Below, piece after piece: positions 58,926 through 64,000 of a stretch of 64,000 nt of DNA. Numbering within the stretch: position 1 is the first letter of the stretch; each line of letters begins with the position of its first letter. Source of the DNA: Photobacterium ganghwense. GTDB taxonomy: Bacteria > Pseudomonadota > Gammaproteobacteria > Enterobacterales > Vibrionaceae. A model generated the notes under the pieces. It did no database searches. It was not told the DNA's origin and saw nothing but the letters and a program-made list of their open reading frames with translations. The position numbers and the translations under genes are program-made. Where the stretch lies: positions 1 to 64,000 of the forward strand of contig NZ_PYMI01000005.1 of the NCBI RefSeq assembly GCF_003025595.1. The letters run 5' to 3'.

Positions 58926-60002
58926 TTACAGTACGTCGATCGCGTTCAGGTCAGAGAACGCTTGCTCCAGACGCTTAACCATAGAAGCCTGACCAGCACG
59001 CAGCCATACGCGTGGGTCGTAGTATTTCTTGTTCGGCGCGTCTTCACCTGTTGGGTTACCGATTTGACCTTGCAGGTAATCGTGGTTATCCGCTTCGTAT
59101 TTACGAACGCCGTCCCAAGTTGCCCACTGAGTATCAGTATCGATGTTCATTTTGATTACACCGTAAGAGATAGACTCACGAATTTCTTCCAGTGTAGAGC
59201 CTGAACCACCGTGGAATACGAAGTTCAGCGTGTTAGTTGGCAGACCGAATTTCTCAGAGCAGTAAGCTTGAGAGTCACGCAGGATGGTCGGAGTCAGAAC
59301 AACGTTACCTGGTTTGTATACGCCGTGTACGTTACCGAAAGATGCTGCGATAGTGAAACGGTGGCTGATTGCGCTCAGTTTTTCGTAAGCGTAAGCAACG
59401 TCTTCTGGAGAAGTGTACAGCTCAGACTGATCCATGTCAGAGTTGTCTACGCCGTCTTCTTCACCACCAGTACAACCCAGTTCGATTTCCAGAGTCATGT
59501 TCATCTTCGCCATGCGCTCAAGGTACTTCGCACAGATTTCGATGTTTTCTTCCAGAGACTCTTCAGACAGGTCGATCATGTGAGAAGAGAACAGAGGCTT
59601 ACCAGTTTGAGCGAAGTACTCTTCACCCGCATCCAGCAGACCGTCGATCCATGGCAGCAGTTTCTTCGCTGCGTGGTCAGTGTGCAGAATAACAGGCACA
59701 CCGTAAGATTCAGCGATAGCGTGTACGTATTTCGCGCCAGCAACCGCACCTTTGATTTGTGCTTCCTGACCTTCTAGTTTCAGACCTTTACCAGCGAAGA
59801 ATGCAGCACCGCCGTTAGAGAACTGAACGATAACTGGAGCTTTAACGTTCGCAGCCGCTTCCAGTACAGCGTTGATAGAGTCAGTGTTAACTACGTTTAC
59901 CGCTGGAAGTGCAAACTGGTTTTCTTTTGCAACTTCAAATACTTTCTGTACGTCGTCGCCAGAAATCACACCAGGTTTTACGAAATCGAAGATCTTAGAC
60001 AT
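58926..60002 (-). CDS. fba: Class II fructose-bisphosphate aldolase
   Basis: A zinc enzyme that splits fructose 1,6-bisphosphate. The 358 residues include the zinc motif PVILHTDHAAKKLLPWID, LEIELGCTGGEEDGVDN and VFHGGSGSTLEEI, all of the class IIA type. AGGAC precedes the ATG. It follows pgk by 137 bp, with a hairpin between. Confidence 0.97.
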   Translation of the reverse strand: MSKIFDFVKPGVISGDDVQKVFEVAKENQFALPAVNVVNTDSINAVLEAAANVKAPVIVQFSNGGAAFFAGKGLKLEGQEAQIKGAVAGAKYVHAIAESYGVPVILHTDHAAKKLLPWIDGLLDAGEEYFAQTGKPLFSSHMIDLSEESLEENIEICAKYLERMAKMNMTLEIELGCTGGEEDGVDNSDMDQSELYTSPEDVAYAYEKLSAISHRFTIAASFGNVHGVYKPGNVVLTPTILRDSQAYCSEKFGLPTNTLNFVFHGGSGSTLEEIRESISYGVIKMNIDTDTQWATWDGVRKYEADNHDYLQGQIGNPTGEDAPNKKYYDPRVWLRAGQASMVKRLEQAFSDLNAIDVL

Positions 60003-60109
60003 AACAATAGTCCTATTTGCCTTGTTGTCTGTATAAATGGAAATCTTTGCAATCGTTTGCTACCGCCGTATTCTACAAAAACGGCACCTTGTTAACAAAC
60101 AATTAAAGC

Positions 60110-60130
60110 GCGGGAGCCATACGCTCCCGC
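60110..60130 (-). repeat. Perfect 8-bp hairpin between pgk and fba
   Basis: GCGGGAGC and GCTCCCGC flank a 5-nt loop, 9 nt after the pgk stop. The minus-strand tail (GCTTTAATTG) is only weakly U-rich, so this is a partial terminator or a processing/stability element that allows different levels of pgk and fba. Confidence 0.65.
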
Positions 60131-60139
60131 CCTGTTTGA

Positions 60140-61303
60140 TTAAGCTTTAGCACGCTCTTCCAGCATAGCAACTGCTGGTAGTTTTTTGCCTTCAACGAAC
60201 TCAAGGAACGCACCACCACCAGTAGAGATGTAAGATACGTCAGCTTTGATGCCGAATTTGTCGATGGCAGCCAGCGTATCACCGCCACCTGCAACAGAGA
60301 AACCGTCAGACGCGGCAATCGCTTCAGAGATGCCTTTCGTACCCGCTTCGAAATTCTTGAACTCGAAAACGCCAACCGGACCATTCCACAGGATAGTTTT
60401 CGCGTCTTTCAGGATTTTCGCCAGCGCTTCTGTTGATTCAGGGCCCAGGTCGAAGATCATGTCGTCGTCTTGTACTTCAGAAACGTGTTTGATTTCTGCT
60501 TCCGCATTCTCGTCGAAGGCTTTTGCACATGCCACGTCAGTAGCAACCGGAATTGCACACTCATCCATCAGTTTCTTCGCTGTATCAACCAGATCAGCTT
60601 CGTACAGAGACTTACCTACATTGTAGCCAGCCGCCGCAATAAAGGTGTTAGCGATACCGCCACCCACAACCAGTTGGTCAGCAATTTTAGACAGTGACTC
60701 AAGTACTGTCAGTTTAGTCGAAACTTTAGAACCACCAACGATAGCGACCATCGGACGAGCCGGTTTGTCCATCGCTTTACCCAGCGCTTCCAGTTCGTTA
60801 GCCAGCAGAGGACCCGCACAAGCAACCGGTGCGTGCATACCTACACCGTGAGTAGAGGCTTGTGCGCGGTGAGCTGTACCGAATGCATCCATCACGAATA
60901 CGTCACACAGTGCCGCATATTTCTTAGACAGTTCTTCTTCGTTTTTCTTTTCGCCTTTGTTAAAGCGAACGTTTTCCAGAACAACCAGTTCACCAGCATT
61001 CAGTTCCACGCCGTCCAGGTAGTCTTTTACCAGCTTCACTTCGCAATCCAGAGCGTCGTTCAGGTAGTTCACTACTGGTTGTAGAGAGAACTCGTCAGCG
61101 TATTCGCCTTCAGTCGGACGACCCAGGTGAGAAGTAACCATTACTTTGGCACCCGCTTCCAGGCAGTGCTTGATCGTTGGCAGAGATGCCAGGATACGCG
61201 CATCTGAAGTTACTTTACCGTCTTTTACTGGCACGTTCAGGTCCGCACGAATGAATACGCGTTTACCTGCAAGGTCCAGATCAGTCATCTTGATTACAGA
61301 CAT
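60140..61303 (-). CDS. pgk: Phosphoglycerate kinase
   Basis: Transfers phosphate between 1,3-bisphosphoglycerate and ADP. The 387 residues show [50 protein letters not shown] and [14 protein letters not shown] use the ATG at 61303 (MSVIKM), with AGAGGAC before it. It sits in the epd-pgk-fba order of E. coli. Confidence 0.97.
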   Translation of the reverse strand: MSVIKMTDLDLAGKRVFIRADLNVPVKDGKVTSDARILASLPTIKHCLEAGAKVMVTSHLGRPTEGEYADEFSLQPVVNYLNDALDCEVKLVKDYLDGVELNAGELVVLENVRFNKGEKKNEEELSKKYAALCDVFVMDAFGTAHRAQASTHGVGMHAPVACAGPLLANELEALGKAMDKPARPMVAIVGGSKVSTKLTVLESLSKIADQLVVGGGIANTFIAAAGYNVGKSLYEADLVDTAKKLMDECAIPVATDVACAKAFDENAEAEIKHVSEVQDDDMIFDLGPESTEALAKILKDAKTILWNGPVGVFEFKNFEAGTKGISEAIAASDGFSVAGGGDTLAAIDKFGIKADVSYISTGGGAFLEFVEGKKLPAVAMLEERAKA

Positions 61304-61380
61304 GGTTTGTCCTCTCAACAGTGATTAATTTAAAGTCAAAGTTTTTGTCGGCCCGGCGTCACTGCCAGGCCCGCTAATTC

Positions 61381-62439
61381 TTACTGCTCAGTTGTGTTAC
61401 AGGCAGCACGGCTGTCATCAACCGCCTGCATTGCCAACGCGGTATCAAGCATCCGGTTGGCAAATCCCCATTCATTATCGCACCAGATCAGCAACTTGAT
61501 TAAATGCTGGTTACTGACCCGGGTTTGCGTCCCGTCAACGATCGCACTGTGTGGATCGTGGTTGAAGTCAATGGAGACAAGGGGCGCTTCGGTATAGTCC
61601 ACAATACCGTCTAATGTACAACGAGACGCTTCTGCCAGTGATTGATTTACGTCATTAACTTTCACATTTGTTTTCACGGTGACACTTAAATCCATCGCTG
61701 TGACGTTAATTGTTGGTACACGCACAGAAATAGCTTCAAATTTGTCAGAAAATTCCGGAAAGATACGACCGATACCCAGATGAAGTTTAGTATCAACGGG
61801 GATAATTGACTGGCTGGCAGCTCGGGTACGACGTAAGTCGGTGTGGTAGGCGTCAATGACCTGCTGGTCATTCATCGCCGAGTGAATGGTGGTAATGGTG
61901 CCGGACTCAATGCCAAAGGCTTCATCCAGCACTTTAATAACCGGGACAATACAGTTGGTGGTACAGGAACCGTTGGACACAATCAGGTCGTCGGCGGTCA
62001 GGGTCTGGTGGTTAACACCGTATATGATTGTATTGTCGATGTCGTTTGCAGCAGGGTGGGAAAACAGGACTTTTCTCGCGCCGGCTTTGATATGGGCTTC
62101 GCCGTCGCTTCGGGAGCCAAAGATGCCGGTACAGTCCAGCACGATATCAATGGCTAAGTCTTTCCAAGGCAGCAAGTGGATGTCGCTTTGGTGCAGGATA
62201 CGGATTTGATCCTGATTATCCGCCCCGCCGATGAACAGATGCTCCTGGTCATGGTTGACAGACTTATGGAAGCGGCCATGGCTGGTGTCATACTGCAGCA
62301 GATGAGCCATGGCTTCAGGCTCAGCTAACTCGTTGACTGCCACGACTTGAATGTGGTGGTGTTTGCCGCTTTCATACAGGGCGCGAAGCACACTGCGTCC
62401 GATACGGCCAAATCCATTAATTGCGACTCTTAGTGTCAT
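61381..62439 (-). CDS. epd: D-erythrose-4-phosphate dehydrogenase
   Basis: Oxidises erythrose 4-phosphate to 4-phosphoerythronate, the start of the DXP-dependent vitamin B6 pathway. The 352-residue protein is GapA-like: [18 protein letters not shown] (NAD), the catalytic Cys in SNGSCTTNC, and [16 protein letters not shown] and [13 protein letters not shown], which distinguish Epd from GapA. It lies between tkt and pgk as in E. coli. A CRP-like site is 66 bp upstream. The ribosome site is weak. Confidence 0.95.
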   Translation of the reverse strand: MTLRVAINGFGRIGRSVLRALYESGKHHHIQVVAVNELAEPEAMAHLLQYDTSHGRFHKSVNHDQEHLFIGGADNQDQIRILHQSDIHLLPWKDLAIDIVLDCTGIFGSRSDGEAHIKAGARKVLFSHPAANDIDNTIIYGVNHQTLTADDLIVSNGSCTTNCIVPVIKVLDEAFGIESGTITTIHSAMNDQQVIDAYHTDLRRTRAASQSIIPVDTKLHLGIGRIFPEFSDKFEAISVRVPTINVTAMDLSVTVKTNVKVNDVNQSLAEASRCTLDGIVDYTEAPLVSIDFNHDPHSAIVDGTQTRVSNQHLIKLLIWCDNEWGFANRMLDTALAMQAVDDSRAACNTTEQ

Positions 62440-62504
62440 ATCCGTGCTACAAAATTATTAAGCGGGGTTAGTGTATACCAAGCGATTGTGAGAATCACGA
62501 TAAT

Positions 62505-62520
62505 TGTGAAGGGCATCACC
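62505..62520 (-). promoter_or_regulatory. CRP-like site upstream of epd
   Basis: TGTGA-N6-TCACC, one base off the TGTGA-N6-TCACA consensus. Its centre is about 73 bp upstream of the epd ATG. In E. coli the epd-pgk promoter is also CRP-dependent. Confidence 0.6.
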
Positions 62521-62624
62521 CTGACTTACAAACCCAAAATAAAACAAAACGTTAAGATAATTCCCACGCTTGGCGTGATGATTTTTTCAACACAACCCCC
62601 TGTGAGTGAGATCTCAATTCATAT

Positions 62625-62656
62625 AAAAAAAGACCTCGTGAAGAGGTCTTTTTTTT
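62625..62656 (-). terminator. Terminator of tkt
   Basis: AAGACCTC and GAGGTCTT with a short loop, followed by seven U on the minus strand. It lies about 60 nt after the tkt stop. Confidence 0.88.
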
Positions 62657-62711
62657 CATCCTTCGAAATAAATACTGTAGCCCTTAAGCCACCGTATATT
62701 TACCCGCTAAA

Positions 62712-64000
62712 TTACGCCAGTAGCTCTTTCGCTGTGCTGACGACATTCTCAGTGGTAAAGCCGAACATTTCGAACAGTTGGCCAGCCGGTGCAGATTCAC
62801 CGAAGCTGGTCATGCCGATGATGCGGCCGTCGAAACCGACGTACTTGTACCAGAAATCTGCGATACCCGCTTCGATAGCGATACGTGCTGTCACGTCAGA
62901 TGGCAGCACTGCTTCGCGATATGCCGCGTCTTGCTTGTCGAACGTGTCAGTCGATGGCATAGAGACCACGCGAACCAGCTTGCCTTCGGCAGTCAGTTCC
63001 GCTGCTGCGTTCACAGCCAGCTCCACTTCAGAGCCGGTCGCGATCAGGATCAGCTCAGGTTTGCCGGCACAATCTTTCAGGATGTAACCACCCTTCGCGA
63101 TGTCAGCCACCTGAACCTCAGAGCGCTCTTGCTGCGCCAGGTTCTGACGCGAGAAGATCAGCGCTGATGGCGCGTCTTTACGCTCGATAGCCAGTTTCCA
63201 GGCAACCGCAGACTCAACCTGGTCACACGGACGCCACGTGCTCATGTTCGGCGTCAGGCGCAGAGACGCCATTTGCTCAACCGGCTGGTGCGTCGGACCG
63301 TCTTCACCCAGACCGATAGAGTCGTGCGTATACACTTGGATGTTCTGAATTTTCATCAGAGCGGCCATGCGCATTGCGTTACGGGCGTATTCCATGAACA
63401 TCAGGAAGGTGGCACCGTAAGGCACGAAACCGCCGTGCAGGGCGATACCGTTGATGATCGCAGTCATGCCGAATTCACGTACACCGTAATGGATGTAGTT
63501 ACCCGAGAAGTCACCCGCTTCCAGAGACTTCGAGCCAGACCACATGGTCAGGTTAGACGGTGCCAAGTCAGCTGAGCCGCCCATGAATTCCGGCAGCAGT
63601 TTACCGAACGCTTCCAGCGCGTTTTGAGACGCTTTACGGGATGCGATGTTCGCTGGGTTGGCTTGCAGCTCAGCAATAATTGCGCTGGTTGCTTCTTCCC
63701 AGTTCGCTGGCAGCTCACCGTTGACACGGCGCTTGTACTCAGCAGCCAGCTCAGGGTAAGCCGCTTGGTACGCCGCGAACTTGTCGTTCCAGGTCGCTTC
63801 TTTGGCAGCGCCCGCTTCTTTTGCATCCCACTCAGCGTAGATGTCTGCCGGGATTTCAAACGGACCGTGGTTCCAGCCCAGGAATTCACGGGCAGCCGCG
63901 ATTTCGTCGTGGCCCAGTGGTGCACCGTGACAGTCGTGTGAGCCTGCTTTGTTTGGTGAACCGAAACCGATGATGGTCTTAGTACAAATCAGGGTTGGAC
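62712..64000 (-). CDS. tkt: Transketolase (3' part; continues past the window edge)
   Basis: A thiamine diphosphate enzyme that moves two-carbon units in the pentose phosphate pathway and supplies erythrose 4-phosphate to epd. About 428 C-terminal residues are visible, without stop or frameshift up to the edge; a full protein has about 663. Visible marks are [22 protein letters not shown] (residues near the TPP/His site), [36 protein letters not shown] and [17 protein letters not shown]. The start codon lies outside the window. Confidence 0.96.
   Translation of the reverse strand, partial: PTLICTKTIIGFGSPNKAGSHDCHGAPLGHDEIAAAREFLGWNHGPFEIPADIYAEWDAKEAGAAKEATWNDKFAAYQAAYPELAAEYKRRVNGELPANWEEATSAIIAELQANPANIASRKASQNALEAFGKLLPEFMGGSADLAPSNLTMWSGSKSLEAGDFSGNYIHYGVREFGMTAIINGIALHGGFVPYGATFLMFMEYARNAMRMAALMKIQNIQVYTHDSIGLGEDGPTHQPVEQMASLRLTPNMSTWRPCDQVESAVAWKLAIERKDAPSALIFSRQNLAQQERSEVQVADIAKGGYILKDCAGKPELILIATGSEVELAVNAAAELTAEGKLVRVVSMPSTDTFDKQDAAYREAVLPSDVTARIAIEAGIADFWYKYVGFDGRIIGMTSFGESAPAGQLFEMFGFTTENVVSTAKELLA

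Noticed and set aside
62712..63584. Short transketolase starting at an internal ATG at 63584
   Set aside because: The frame stays open to the window edge with clear transketolase sequence, so the gene is full length and only cut by the window.

Overview
This is a 64-kb stretch of conserved chromosomal backbone from a gamma-proteobacterium, almost certainly a member of the Vibrionaceae. Protein identities, the gene order and the presence of a Na+-NQR maturation-type protein point to the Photobacterium/Vibrio/Grimontia group; Photobacterium is my best guess, but genus is inference. Coding density is high and most genes have obvious enterobacterial orthologues. I found no prophage, insertion sequence, integron or CRISPR array.

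Layout from left to right. (1) 35-857: seven tRNA genes (Ser-GCT and Arg-ACG) built from a tandem 365-bp Ser-Arg-Arg unit behind one strong promoter. (2) 1065-7700: csrA, aspartate kinase, alaS, recX, recA (with a LexA box) and pncC on the minus strand, then mutS on plus. (3) 10670-24660: the stationary-phase and housekeeping block rpoS-nlpD-pcm-surE-truD-ispF-ispD-ftsB, then eno, pyrG, mazG, relA and rlmD, all minus, with barA divergent on plus. (4) 27787-36957: one long minus-strand cluster, rpoE-rseA-rseB-rseC-lepA-lepB-rnc-era-recO-pdxJ-acpS, headed by a recognisable sigma-E promoter; nadB is divergent. (5) 39224-46625: the most variable part, with a chemoreceptor, ygfX-sdhE, ygfZ, a YbaK-like deacylase with a LysR regulator, a three-gene DUF134 / NifX-like / NqrM-like cluster behind a perfect 20-bp palindrome, and an orphan 69-residue protein in an AT-rich gap. 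(6) 46731-54304: solitary gcvH, ubiI-ubiH-ygfB (no pepP), zapA, 6S RNA, fau, rpiA and serA. (7) 54494-64000: yggE, argP divergent from argO, a second YbaK-like deacylase, mscS, fba, pgk, epd and the 3' part of tkt.

Functional links: BarA and CsrA are the two ends of the Bar/Uvr-Csr carbon-storage cascade; RelA, RpoS and 6S RNA are three growth-phase regulators; eno, fba, pgk, epd, tkt and rpiA cover lower glycolysis, the pentose phosphate pathway and the supply of erythrose 4-phosphate for PLP synthesis (epd with pdxJ).

The most interesting items are the DUF134/NifX-like/NqrM-like cluster with its palindromic operator, a clear codon-usage mosaic inside eno, a promoter-flanking inverted repeat in front of alaS, an ArgP-type dyad between argP and argO, and a recurring set of long perfect inverted repeats without U-tracts in gaps inside or next to operons. 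Nothing here is a clear new defence or secretion system.
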